This document shows, piece by piece, positions 35,108-43,771 of a DNA stretch of 64,000 bases. This DNA is from Bifidobacterium sp. ESL0728. Its GTDB lineage: Bacteria; Actinomycetota; Actinomycetes; Actinomycetales; Bifidobacteriaceae. The stretch is from the NCBI RefSeq assembly GCF_029392015.1, contig NZ_CP113925.1, positions 310,001-374,000 of the forward strand, in the 5' to 3' direction. The translations under genes and the position numbers were made by a program. The notes below the pieces were generated by a model that was not told the origin of the DNA, did no database searches, and worked only from the letters and a program-made list of their open reading frames with translations. Within the stretch, counting starts at the first letter, position 1. Each line of letters begins with the position of its first letter.

Positions 35108-37624
35108 GTGATGAATACGAAATGGAAACAACGTCTGGGCCATGCCGCTTTGCCTATATGTTCGGTTCTCGGCGTGCTGGCGGCATTCGGCATCGTTGTG
35201 GCATGGTTCCCGAAAACGTGGGACGCGTGGAACCTGCCATTGCAGGAAATCGACGCACCCGCGCACTACTACTTTATTCGCAAGCTATTGCGTCAGGGGC
35301 TCCCGGCCGCGGCCAGGCTGTGGCCCAACGACGCCTATTATCCACCGTTGTTCCATCTCATCGCGGCCGCCATCATTTCGCTTGGCAACCTTTTGCATAT
35401 CAAGGTCAATATCTATACGGCCTTCAATCTCGTCTGGCTGATGACTTCCGGTCTGGTCTGGCCGGCCGGTGTGTCGCTTTGGGCCAGCTATTTCACGCGC
35501 AAGGTCGACGGCAAATTCGTCGAAGGATGGCGCGGCCTCGAATCTGCCGTTCATGTCGCTTTGGGTTCCCGGAAACGCAAGGGAAAGTCAGAAAAACCGT
35601 GGCTCAAGGATCTGCCCTCACCCTTGGGAGCGGCGGTTCCCTCTAAAAGCGCGTTCGCCGAAGCCAAAGAAAAAGAAGGGAATTGGGATGAGATCGTCGA
35701 TTCCCATTCGCCCCACTGGCGTCCTTTCTCGTGCGCGATGATGCTGATCGTGCCCCTGCTCGCGGTCGCGTCGGCCAGCCATCCTTTCCAGATGCTGGTT
35801 TCCGGCCCGTTGATCGCGTTCGGTTTGGCCACCAGCATTCTGCCGTTTTGGCTTTACGTGACGTTGCGCCTGCTCGACGCGCTTGCCGACCGGTACCATA
35901 TCCTGCGTTGGTTGGTTCTGACGGTGCTGCTCGCCGTGCTCTGCGTCTTCGCCCACCCGCGCATCGCCTTCACCTGGCTGTTGCTGATGGCGCCGTTCAT
36001 GCTCATGCGTCTGCCTTGGAAAGCCATTCTTGGCCTGCTTGCGGCGGTCGTGGTCTGCGCGGTTGCGTTCTTCTTCTATATGATCGGGCACTATCATTCG
36101 TCCCGCTATTTCGATCCGTCGAGCTGGTTCCATACCTATAAGCCCAACCACACCGTCTCGCAGGCATTGCAAATATTCTTCACCGACAACATCAGCGGCG
36201 TCGTGAGCGGGTTCATGGCAGTCGTGGTCATTGTCGCGCTGATCGTTGCGATTGCGGTGATATTCGGTTATATCAAATCGAAACTTGTGATTATCAGGTT
36301 TGACGGACGGGCAGGCGGGCAAAAGGCAGGGAACGTTTCGGCGGGTGCAGAAGACTTAGTTCGGGTTTCGGCTGATGCATCCATTGCCGAGAGAAAAACG
36401 CCAGTAGCCACAGATCCCAAAAACGGCGGGGATAATGATTCTGCCGTTACGCCAGATGCGTCTGATACCGGCTCAAGCCGTCGGCATGATTCCGTCCATC
36501 ACTCTGCGACCGGCTATGCTCGGCCTTCTCGGTTCGCTACGCCGACGCCCCTGATGGCCAAGGACGCTGTATCCCTGCTTCTCGCGTTCGCGTTGGTGTG
36601 CCTGGTCTATGTCTGCTCCACTTCGTTGACAGGCTGGTTCCCGAATATTGTGGCAGCCGCCTGGTACCGTGCCGAAACCCGTCCCCTGACGATGATTCCG
36701 TTCGCCATCATACCGTTGCTGGTCTTCGCGGCATGCTCGGTGGCTTATTTGTTCGATACTGTCGACGGGGAGCCCCGTTTTGGCTCGGAATCGTCGGATG
36801 AGCACACGGCCTCGGGTGCTGCTTCGTCGGTGTCAGAAACCATTGCAACGGTTCCGGCACCTACGGATGCCTCAAAGAAACCCGGCACTTCCTGGTTGAG
36901 GGATATCGACGAAGCCTCTATCGCAACTTCCGAACGACGTGCCGACGCTGCGATTCCCCGCGGTTCCGGCCTGCATACGATGGCCTCGCAGCGCTCGGCA
37001 TGGACCGTTTTCGTTGACTGGTGCTCGCGAAACGGTGGGAAGGCCATATCGGTGATCGTGCTGGCTGCGCTTGCGATTTCCTGCCAGTTCGGCAATGTGA
37101 ATCGTCAGGATTTGGGGATGATGGTCGCTTCCAACGTCATCATGGAAGGCAAACCCGAGGATGAGCAGCTCACCAAGGCAAAGTATGATGCATTGAAAGA
37201 AACCGTCAAGGTGGCCGGCAATGGCCCGGTGATTATCTCTGACCCGCTCAACGGTTCCATGTACGGATCGGCGATGTTCGATGCGAATATGCTTTATCCG
37301 ATTTACAACCCCATGCACGAAAGGAACGGCGCGATCTTCGGACAGACCGAAGCGGCCTTTGCTTCCGGCGATCCCGCGAAATTGACCGCGACGACCTGCC
37401 CGATTCAGGGCAACGTGCCGAAATACTTCCTTGCGATGGGTCCGCAGGCGCCGAGTCTGCAGATGTTCACGTTCCGACAGCAGTACGATGTGTTCCATCG
37501 CCAGGATCTGATCGACAGCTATGTGCGCGCCGGTGTCTTGCACAAAGTCATCGATTTCGGCTTCTACGGTCCTTATGCCAAGGATTGGGCGCTCTACAGC
37601 ATTCAGTGCGGGCAATCCGACTGA
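35108..37624 (+). CDS. Large DUF6541-like polytopic membrane protein
   Basis: This 838-residue multi-span protein resembles the actinobacterial DUF6541 family, which looks like GT-C-type glycosyltransferases of the cell envelope. The N-terminal WNLPLQEIDAPAHYYFIRKLL with the acidic residue after the first span, and NDAYYPPLFH, are characteristic. About ten hydrophobic spans are broken by two hydrophilic, low-complexity cytoplasmic inserts (about residues 400-475 and 560-635). The C-terminal soluble domain (about 660-838) includes VIISDPLNGSMYGSAMF. GTG at 35108 or ATG at 35111 can be the start. The activity is inferred only from the family look. Confidence 0.7.
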   Translation: MMNTKWKQRLGHAALPICSVLGVLAAFGIVVAWFPKTWDAWNLPLQEIDAPAHYYFIRKLLRQGLPAAARLWPNDAYYPPLFHLIAAAIISLGNLLHIKVNIYTAFNLVWLMTSGLVWPAGVSLWASYFTRKVDGKFVEGWRGLESAVHVALGSRKRKGKSEKPWLKDLPSPLGAAVPSKSAFAEAKEKEGNWDEIVDSHSPHWRPFSCAMMLIVPLLAVASASHPFQMLVSGPLIAFGLATSILPFWLYVTLRLLDALADRYHILRWLVLTVLLAVLCVFAHPRIAFTWLLLMAPFMLMRLPWKAILGLLAAVVVCAVAFFFYMIGHYHSSRYFDPSSWFHTYKPNHTVSQALQIFFTDNISGVVSGFMAVVVIVALIVAIAVIFGYIKSKLVIIRFDGRAGGQKAGNVSAGAEDLVRVSADASIAERKTPVATDPKNGGDNDSAVTPDASDTGSSRRHDSVHHSATGYARPSRFATPTPLMAKDAVSLLLAFALVCLVYVCSTSLTGWFPNIVAAAWYRAETRPLTMIPFAIIPLLVFAACSVAYLFDTVDGEPRFGSESSDEHTASGAASSVSETIATVPAPTDASKKPGTSWLRDIDEASIATSERRADAAIPRGSGLHTMASQRSAWTVFVDWCSRNGGKAISVIVLAALAISCQFGNVNRQDLGMMVASNVIMEGKPEDEQLTKAKYDALKETVKVAGNGPVIISDPLNGSMYGSAMFDANMLYPIYNPMHERNGAIFGQTEAAFASGDPAKLTATTCPIQGNVPKYFLAMGPQAPSLQMFTFRQQYDVFHRQDLIDSYVRAGVLHKVIDFGFYGPYAKDWALYSIQCGQSD

Positions 37625-37753
37625 GCGTTGGATTGATTTTTGGAGCAAAGCGGCGAATATCCGTGGGCGGTACTGTCGGGTGAATCTCTTTGATAAAGAT
37701 GCCAATAAATATACAATGAAACCGTTTGACAGTCACAATAAAGGAGACAGGCC

Positions 37754-38311
37754 ATGGCCGCATCGGTTAAGGACGCGAAAGTACTGATTATCGTACGCAA
37801 TTGGGGGATTGAAGAGACCGAGATGACGCGACCGTTGCACGATTTGCGAGCTGCAGGGGCTTCCGTGACGTTGGCGGCGGCAGAATTGGCTCCTATCGAA
37901 ACCGTGCGGCACGACCGGTATGTCGGCGAAGTCGTGGAGCCGGATGCCGTCTATTCCGAGGTCTCTGCCTCCGATTTCGACATGCTTGTTGTGCCCGGTG
38001 GCACCTGCAACGTCGACCGACTGCGTGTCGACCCGGCGGCGCAAAAGCTTGCTCGTGACTTCGCCGCCGCGGGCAAGCCGGTCGCCTCGATCTGCCACGG
38101 CGCCTGGCTTTTGGTCAACTCCGACCTGCTCAAAGGCAAGACGCTGACCGCCTGCCGCTACATCGCCGCGGACATCAAGAACGCTGGCGGCAAATACGTC
38201 GACGAGGAGGTTCATGTCGACAATGCCAATGGATGGAAACTCATCACTTCCCGTAAGCCCGCCGATTTGGATGCGTTCGTCGGCGCCATCAAGGAAGTGC
38301 TCGGGGAGTAA
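37754..38311 (+). CDS. DJ-1/PfpI family protein (class I glutamine amidotransferase-like)
   Basis: This is a small cytoplasmic protein of the DJ-1/PfpI superfamily, whose members include stress chaperones, glyoxalases and proteases or deglycases. The 185-residue length is typical. The nucleophile elbow is ASICHGAWLL with Cys114, preceded by the glutamate pair in WGIEETE (Glu20/21) that tunes the cysteine. VPGGTCNVDRLR and the C-terminal SRKPADLDAF are also family-like. AAGGAG precedes the start. It is a single gene. Confidence 0.92.
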   Translation: MAASVKDAKVLIIVRNWGIEETEMTRPLHDLRAAGASVTLAAAELAPIETVRHDRYVGEVVEPDAVYSEVSASDFDMLVVPGGTCNVDRLRVDPAAQKLARDFAAAGKPVASICHGAWLLVNSDLLKGKTLTACRYIAADIKNAGGKYVDEEVHVDNANGWKLITSRKPADLDAFVGAIKEVLGE

Positions 38312-38622
38312 GCGATCCATTTGCAGCACGCAATACGAAATGCGAATAATTGAGGTGAGACTGCTGTGAAGAAGCAGGGCTGAAGCTTTTTGTTGGCTGC
38401 AACGAGCTTCAGTGCTGTCGGATAGATGTCTTCAGGAATGAGAATGGCGGCATTCCGGCATTTGATATTGGCTGTTTTGGCGATTTGATAGCACGGAAAC
38501 GCAGTGATGAATAATGACCCGTTCCGTGATCCGGAAGTTAATGGATTGCGTATTTTCGTTGGTAGCGTTGACCAACTGTTTACTTTGTATTACTATTTGT
38601 GGCGGTAAAGCAACATATAAAA
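38312..38622. other. Convergent intergenic region
   Basis: No gene is supported between the DJ-1 gene and the MFS gene. A hairpin with CTGAAGCT/AGCTTCAG arms near 38380-38413 may terminate the DJ-1 transcript. Confidence 0.5.
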
Positions 38623-38659
38623 CGGCTGTGATGACGATATTGCAACGTCATCACAGCCG
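38623..38659 (-). terminator. Terminator of the MFS efflux gene
   Basis: CGGCTGTGATGACG and its exact complement flank a 9-nt loop. In the minus direction a TTTTATATG stretch follows. It starts 44 bp after the stop codon of the MFS gene. Confidence 0.8.
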
Positions 38660-38702
38660 CTATTAATTCTGACCGGTTATTATCGGCCGGTGCCTGCCAT
38701 CT

Positions 38703-40124
38703 TTAGAACAGCGAACGGAGGATATCGACGAACTCGATGACGAGGGCGACCAACAGCACGCCGAAGGTCATCGTCGCACCGATAGCCGTGCCGGTGGCCA
38801 TGTTGGTGGCACCAGCCTGGCCGGCAGCGAGAATTGCGGAGGCGATGGAAGTGCCGACGGCTCCTGCGAACTGCTGGGCCGTGTTGAAGATGGCGTTGCC
38901 CATGCTCTGCTCGTGGTTGTTCAGGTGCGAAAGGCCGGTGGTCATGATGTTGCCGGAGCTCAGGCCGATGCCGAGCATGTAGAGCAGGTAGAATCCGGCC
39001 GCGGCGCCGCTGGAAAGATGGTGGCCGAACATGAAGAAGCAGACCATCGCGATGATGGCGCAGGCTCCGCCGAAGATCAGCGGCGGCTTCGGGCCGACGG
39101 CGTCATAGACACGTCCGCCGAGCAGCGCGAGGACGGCACCCAACGCGGCACCCGGCAGCAAGGTAAGGCCGGCGATCAACGGCGAGGAGTGATCGGTGAG
39201 TTGCAGGTAATTCGGCAGGATAAACGCGAGACCAAGCGAAATGGCCTGCAGCAGGAAGAACGCGATGACAAAGCCGGAGAAGCGGAGGTTCTTCAAGGTG
39301 CGGATGTCGATGATCGGGGATTCGATCTTCAGCTGACGCATGCAGAACAGAACGAGCGCGATGATGCCGATGACGATGGTGCCGGCGACCTGGATGCTCA
39401 AAATCGGCTTGGTGGTCATGGAGCTGAAGCCAAAGATGAGGCCGGCGAACGTGATGGCGATAAGGGCGATGCTCAGGATGTCGAAGTTGACGTCGCGGAT
39501 CTTGCTCTTCTGCTGGATGCACGCGATGCCGAGGATCAGCGAAATGAGCACGACGGGCAGCAGACAGGCGAAGATGACACGCCAGCTCGTGTACGAGACA
39601 ACGACACCGCCGAAGGTGGGGCCGATGGCCGGGGCGATGGCGGTGAGCAGTGTGCCGAAGCCCATCATCAGGCCGATGCGCTGTGGCGGAACGGTTTCCA
39701 GAATGATGTTGAACATCAGCGGCAGTGCGATGCCGGCGCCGATGCCCTGAATGACGCGGCCGGTCACGAGCAATGGGAAGTTCGGCGTGAAAATCTCAAT
39801 GATGAGGCCAGCCAGGAACGAAAGATTGGCCACGATGAAGAGCGACTTGGTGCGGAAACGCGCTTTGAGCATCGCGCTTAGCGGCACGACGATGGCGATG
39901 GTGAGCAGGTTGGCCGTCGTCACCCACTGCACGGTTTCGGTGCTGATACTGAATTCCTTCATCAGCGTCGGGAAGGTGACGTTCATGGCGGTTTCCACGG
40001 TCACGCCGCTCAGTGAGAGCAGGCCGGCCGCGATGATGGCGCCGAAGACTTTGCCCGGGATTTTCTCGGATGGCGGCTGCGATTGCGTAGCAGCCGTGGT
40101 TTTTGTTGCTGTTTGCGAGGTCAT
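38703..40124 (-). CDS. MFS drug efflux transporter, DHA2 (EmrB) type
   Basis: This is a proton-driven multidrug exporter with about fourteen membrane segments. The start at 40124 (MTSQTATK) is preferred because AAAGGAA lies upstream and the conserved region begins about 30 residues later; it gives 473 residues. WVTTANLLTIAIVVPLSAML and GRVIQGIGAGIALPLMF are the typical DHA2 segment 2-4 motifs. It lies 190 bp downstream of a MarR regulator on the same strand, which suggests that MarR controls efflux. Confidence 0.9.
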   Translation of the reverse strand: MTSQTATKTTAATQSQPPSEKIPGKVFGAIIAAGLLSLSGVTVETAMNVTFPTLMKEFSISTETVQWVTTANLLTIAIVVPLSAMLKARFRTKSLFIVANLSFLAGLIIEIFTPNFPLLVTGRVIQGIGAGIALPLMFNIILETVPPQRIGLMMGFGTLLTAIAPAIGPTFGGVVVSYTSWRVIFACLLPVVLISLILGIACIQQKSKIRDVNFDILSIALIAITFAGLIFGFSSMTTKPILSIQVAGTIVIGIIALVLFCMRQLKIESPIIDIRTLKNLRFSGFVIAFFLLQAISLGLAFILPNYLQLTDHSSPLIAGLTLLPGAALGAVLALLGGRVYDAVGPKPPLIFGGACAIIAMVCFFMFGHHLSSGAAAGFYLLYMLGIGLSSGNIMTTGLSHLNNHEQSMGNAIFNTAQQFAGAVGTSIASAILAAGQAGATNMATGTAIGATMTFGVLLVALVIEFVDILRSLF

Positions 40125-40314
40125 TGGTTGTATGGTTCCTTTATTTTTTGTTTGCAAATAGTTGATGTTGATTTCAGTTTGGAGCATTGAGGCGTTGTGC
40201 ATAAGTGTCTTGATACTTCAATGCGGTTCCCAGCCCGTTTCCGGTTGCTGCCGAAGCTGGGGAGGAATCACAAAGTTTCGGTTATCGAAGCTGCCGTTGG
40301 CAATTAAGATTCGA

Positions 40315-40854
40315 TTATCGCGGCGGTTGCTGTTCGATCCCTGGGTCGTCATCGCGTTTGAAAGTTGCGGCGGACGATGAGGCTCCGGTCTGTGCCGTCG
40401 GTGATATTGGTTCGTCGTCGCGGGCGCGGGCGAAGAACGCCAGCATCTCCTTGAAGTCGGCGATCTGCGTGGAGGAGAAACGACGCTCGAACTCGCGCTG
40501 CTCGTTGTCGATATAGCCATGGATGGCCTCGACGCTTTGCCTGGCGCGTGGGGTGAGTTTCACTTTCTTGCATCGAGCGTCATCGGCAGCTTGTTCTCGC
40601 GTAAGCAGGCCGCGGGCTTCCATGCGTTGCAGGGTCACGGTGACGGTGGAGCGTTGGATATGGAACTCCTCTTCGATGGCATGCTGCGCCACTTCGCCGC
40701 CAGGTTGCGAGCTCATGAAGTTGATGACGGACATCTGCACCTCGGTGAGCCCGTAGCGTGCCGCGAACCGCCCGAGCTGCTGTGACATCGCGCTCGAGGA
40801 CTGTTGCAGCAGGCGCCCGTAGTTCTCCGGCCGCCCATCCGGCGTATCGGTCAT
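40315..40854 (-). CDS. MarR family transcriptional regulator
   Basis: This is a winged-helix dimeric repressor of the MarR family. Residues 25-140 contain the DNA-binding domain: LTEVQMSVINFM, then the recognition helix around EEFHIQRSTVTVTLQRMEARG and the wing ADDARCKKVKLT. The C-terminal 30 residues are a polar tail. It precedes the MFS exporter on the same strand, and a short palindrome GTTAGCTAAC lies 60 bp upstream of its start. The likely role is repression of itself and the pump, relieved by toxic compounds. Confidence 0.92.
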   Translation of the reverse strand: MTDTPDGRPENYGRLLQQSSSAMSQQLGRFAARYGLTEVQMSVINFMSSQPGGEVAQHAIEEEFHIQRSTVTVTLQRMEARGLLTREQAADDARCKKVKLTPRARQSVEAIHGYIDNEQREFERRFSSTQIADFKEMLAFFARARDDEPISPTAQTGASSSAATFKRDDDPGIEQQPPR

Positions 40855-40914
40855 ATTCTTCTTGCCTTCTCGACAATCGAGCCGGCGCGTGGCCGGCCCG
40901 ACAAAAATTAATTC

Positions 40915-40924
40915 GTTAGCTAAC
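40915..40924. promoter_or_regulatory. Probable MarR operator
   Basis: GTTAGCTAAC is a perfect 10-bp palindrome, with an extra TAAC half-site directly adjoining. It is about 60 bp upstream of marR in an AT-rich promoter-like stretch. Confidence 0.55.
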
Positions 40925-41001
40925 TAACAAATAATATCGAGGGTCAGGACATTTGATATGGACTGCTGGTGTCGGCATGTTCGCCGGATTGTGTCAAATA
41001 G

Positions 41002-41140
41002 GAATTTAAGCATATTTTTCGTCTCAGAATGCGCTTGAATTCCTACGATACGGTTTCGCCAGCATTTTAAGCATGTTCTGCGCTCAAAAATGTGCTTAAA
41101 TTCCTTCGCCATGGTTTCGATGGCGATTTAAGCATATTCC
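41002..41140. repeat. Palindromic tandem array, 61-bp period, 2.3 units
   Basis: TTTAAGC occurs at 41006, 41067 and 41128, exactly 61 bp apart. The complementary arm (GCTTGAA/GCTTAAA) occurs at 41034 and 41095, again 61 bp apart. The arms pair as GGAATTTAAGCATAT-type hairpins with about 10-nt loops. The spacers (CGATACGGTTTCGCC, CGCCATGGTTTCGATGGCG) are also related. The array lies between marR (5' side) and the 3' end of the MATE gene. Confidence 0.8.
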
Positions 41141-41177
41141 TTCGTTTCTGATTGGTATGCACGCTGTTTTCGGATTT

Positions 41178-42686
41178 CTACTTCTTCAACCACTTGTCGC
41201 CGCGGGCGCGAAGGCCGTTGAAAATCGATCGGCCGCCGATGAAGACGATGTTGAAGACGGCCCAGAGCAGGACCATGCGGACGGTGGCGCTGGGATTGTA
41301 GGCGCCGTCGATGAAGTTGAGCACGAGGACCAGCGGCAGATAAATAATGGTGACGATCGAGCAGGTGACGGCGAGGTATTTGTAGTCGCCGGCGCCGATG
41401 AGGATGCCATCAAGCGCCCACATCCATCCCGCAAGCGGCAGGAAGAGCGCGACGACAATCATACCGATGACGATGAGGTGCTGGATGGCTGTGTTTGGGC
41501 TGAACAGGGGAGCGGCGGCGAAACCGAGTGCGATAAGTGCAATACCGATGCCGATACCGCCGTAAAGTCCGGCTTTCGCGGAAATACGTGTCATCTCGCG
41601 GGCACGGCCGTAACGTTTCGCTCCGATTTCCGTGGCGACCAGCGCCTGACCGGAAATGCCGATGGCATCGAGGATGTTCAGCACGAAGTTCCAGCTGGAA
41701 TTGACGGCCTGATAGGCGGCGAGCACCTGCGTGCCCATGTGCGTGGCGAGCACGACGGTGGCCACCAGGCAGATGCGCAGGGCGAGTGTGCGGATGAACA
41801 GCGGCAACCCGTCAGCTGCCGTGGCAGTGATGCCCGAAATCCGCGGAGCAAGCGAAGCGCCGGCCTCGTGCGACCACTTCAACGAAGGAATGACCAAGTA
41901 AATGCCCATAAACCATTGCGCGATCAGCGTGGCAAGCCCGGAGCCCATGATGCCGAGGCCAAGCCCGAAAACGAAAAGGAAGTCAAGTGCGGTATTGAGT
42001 GCCGCGCCCAGAACCGCGGCAACAAGCGTGATGCGCACTTTCTTGAGCCCGCGGAAGATGCCGTTGGCTGCGTAGACCAGCAGCATTCCCGGAAGTCCGA
42101 AAATGACGGCCTGCAAGTAAATGGTCGCGTTGTCGAGCACCTCGTCGCGCGCCCCCATCAACGAACACAACGGTCGGGCTCCAACGAAAAACGCCGCCGA
42201 AATAACAACGCCGATGATGAGCGCCAGCCAAAGCCCATCGACCCCGGTCTCCAGTCCTTCGTGTTTGCGTCCGGCTCCCATCAGTTGCCCCACGCGCGAG
42301 GTGGTGCCGTAGGCGAGGAAGTTGCAGAGCCCGGCGACGGTGAGCAGCACGGTGGAACCGATGGAAAGCCCGGCCAGCGCGGTGTCACCGATGTGCCCGA
42401 CAATGGCCGTGTCGATGAGCACGAAAAGCGGATCGGCGATCAGCTGGCCAAAGGTGGGAATCGCCAGCGCGAGTATCTGCCGGTTGATACGCTTGCGTTC
42501 GGCTCGGTCGTAGGTTTGTGTGGTGTCTGCGGATTGTTCGAACGCTTGTGAGTTGTCAGCCGATTGCCAGTAAGTCGTTGCGTTGCCTTTAGTCCGGTTT
42601 TCGGTGGTCGTCTTGTCTGCTGCTTGCTCGGTCCCGTCAAGCGGGTCGGTTCGATCGTTTCCATTTGTCACTGGCGTTTTGGTCAC
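41178..42686 (-). CDS. MATE family efflux transporter (DinF-like)
   Basis: This is a cation-coupled multidrug exporter of the MATE family with about twelve membrane segments. Translation starts at a GTG at 42686 without a clear ribosome-binding site. The first 60 residues are a polar, Thr/Asn/Gln-rich extension. The membrane domain begins ILALAIPTFGQLIADPLFVL, followed by DTAIVGHIGDTALAGLSIG, the classic MATE first helices, and NGIFRGLKKVR in the middle. The 502-residue length is slightly above usual. It may be part of the same stress region as marR and the MFS pump but is separated from them by the repeat array. Confidence 0.92.
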   Translation of the reverse strand: MTKTPVTNGNDRTDPLDGTEQAADKTTTENRTKGNATTYWQSADNSQAFEQSADTTQTYDRAERKRINRQILALAIPTFGQLIADPLFVLIDTAIVGHIGDTALAGLSIGSTVLLTVAGLCNFLAYGTTSRVGQLMGAGRKHEGLETGVDGLWLALIIGVVISAAFFVGARPLCSLMGARDEVLDNATIYLQAVIFGLPGMLLVYAANGIFRGLKKVRITLVAAVLGAALNTALDFLFVFGLGLGIMGSGLATLIAQWFMGIYLVIPSLKWSHEAGASLAPRISGITATAADGLPLFIRTLALRICLVATVVLATHMGTQVLAAYQAVNSSWNFVLNILDAIGISGQALVATEIGAKRYGRAREMTRISAKAGLYGGIGIGIALIALGFAAAPLFSPNTAIQHLIVIGMIVVALFLPLAGWMWALDGILIGAGDYKYLAVTCSIVTIIYLPLVLVLNFIDGAYNPSATVRMVLLWAVFNIVFIGGRSIFNGLRARGDKWLKK

Positions 42687-42792
42687 TATGCTGATTTTCT
42701 GAATTCTTAGGTTTTAAGCGTTTCGATAGCTATTGTAACGATGCCAAAGATGGAGCGCCAGTATTTCTTCAGTTCTCTTTGGCAGCATAAAA

Positions 42793-42829
42793 GAGGGGCC
42801 TTGCAACGGCAGACGTTGCAAGGCCCCTC
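42793..42829 (-). terminator. Terminator associated with the surface-protein relic
   Basis: The 16-bp arms GAGGGGCCTTGCAACG and complement have a 5-nt loop; on the minus strand TTTTATGCTGCC follows. It stands in the same position relative to the relic as the hairpin at 43691 does to the intact gene. Confidence 0.75.
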
Positions 42830-42833
42830 CTCT

Positions 42834-43215
42834 CGGATTATTGAGTTATGGGCTATTGGCGGCTCCTTTATTTGTTGTGCCATCCATTGCGATCCGACAG
42901 GTCTTGCTTGTCTGTGCCCATGGTGGTAGGCCATTGTGCGGGCAACAATGCAATCGGCAAATTAGAGGACCGGACCGAAGCCGCCATGCCGTTCTTGATG
43001 GCACGGCGGCGTTTGATATGGTCTTGGATGCCATACTGATGGTTGATGGGGATGTGGAACCCTCGAAGCCTGATTCTGTTGCGGTTTCAGCCTTCGCCGA
43101 TGTTATTGGCGTTGATGAGCTTTGGCATCAGCGGCATCGTCACAACTACGGCGGTGCCGAGCGCAGTTTTCATGTCCATGCGCATCCTCTTCCCCTTAAT
43201 TTGGAGTAAGTAAGA
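42834..43215 (-). pseudogene. Deleted relic of a BspA-like surface protein gene
   Basis: Both ends match the intact surface-protein gene at 43772-46453 while the middle is gone. The 5' end keeps MRMDMKTALGTAVVV (start at 43185) against MRKDIKTALGFAVAA, preceded by a similar ATACGGCAATAA upstream stretch, and it stops after 32 codons (43087). The 3' end keeps GGATTATTGAGTTATGG and GGCTCCTT, as after the intact gene, with a terminator hairpin next to it. The simplest reading is a duplicated gene that lost its body and signal-peptide function. Confidence 0.65.
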
Positions 43216-43690
43216 AATACGGCAATAAATATATAAATGACGTATTTTCTCCCCCAAGAAAAGACATTAATGTACACATTGGACGGATAAATAAAGTATT
43301 TAACCGTCGATAAATGCCGCTTGATTCGTTATGTTCTACCGTTCGATGTCGATATATTAAATCTCGTCACGACAAGCAAAATCCATGCGCTGGTTTCTTA
43401 CCGGCCTTCCCGCAGCGAGATAGAAGCTGCCATTGTCGAAGAAGTATTTTATTTTGCTGATTTCCAAATCCGAGGCCAACGGATGCTGGCCTTTTTGTCG
43501 GGTCGTGATCCGAGCGTGGCCTTCTATTCATTGTGAAAGGCGATCTGACGCGTATTCGTTTCGCAATCGGTTTCGGTCCTTGCCGCTATCAAATATTTTC
43601 TGCTGTGGGTGAACTATAGTTAGAAACCATATTCCGCTTGTGTTGATGAAACCATGAAAATGCGCGGGGTTCAAAGTGCAGAAAAGATAT
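43216..43690. other. Intergenic region with a plus-strand terminator-like hairpin
   Basis: GGCCA (43474-43478) and TGGCC (43487-43491) followed by T residues to 43496 form a plus-oriented terminator, yet no gene precedes it on that strand. A 71-codon frame from a TTG at 43321 runs across this hairpin without a ribosome-binding site and is unlikely to be real. A short non-coding transcript is possible. ATACG/CGTAT symmetric elements lie near 43220-43252. Confidence 0.4.
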
Positions 43691-43733
43691 CAAAAGAGGC
43701 CACACGCCAGTAGATGATGCACGGCCTCTTTTG
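43691..43733 (-). terminator. Terminator of the BspA-like surface protein gene
   Basis: CAAAAGAGGCC and its exact complement flank a 21-nt loop, 39 bp after the stop codon. Confidence 0.7.
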
Positions 43734-43771
43734 AGGATTATTAAGTTATAGCGCTATTGATGGCTCCTTGA

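Noticed and set aside
43321..43536. Small plus-strand gene of 71 codons
   Set aside because: It would begin at TTG without a ribosome-binding site and runs through a terminator hairpin.
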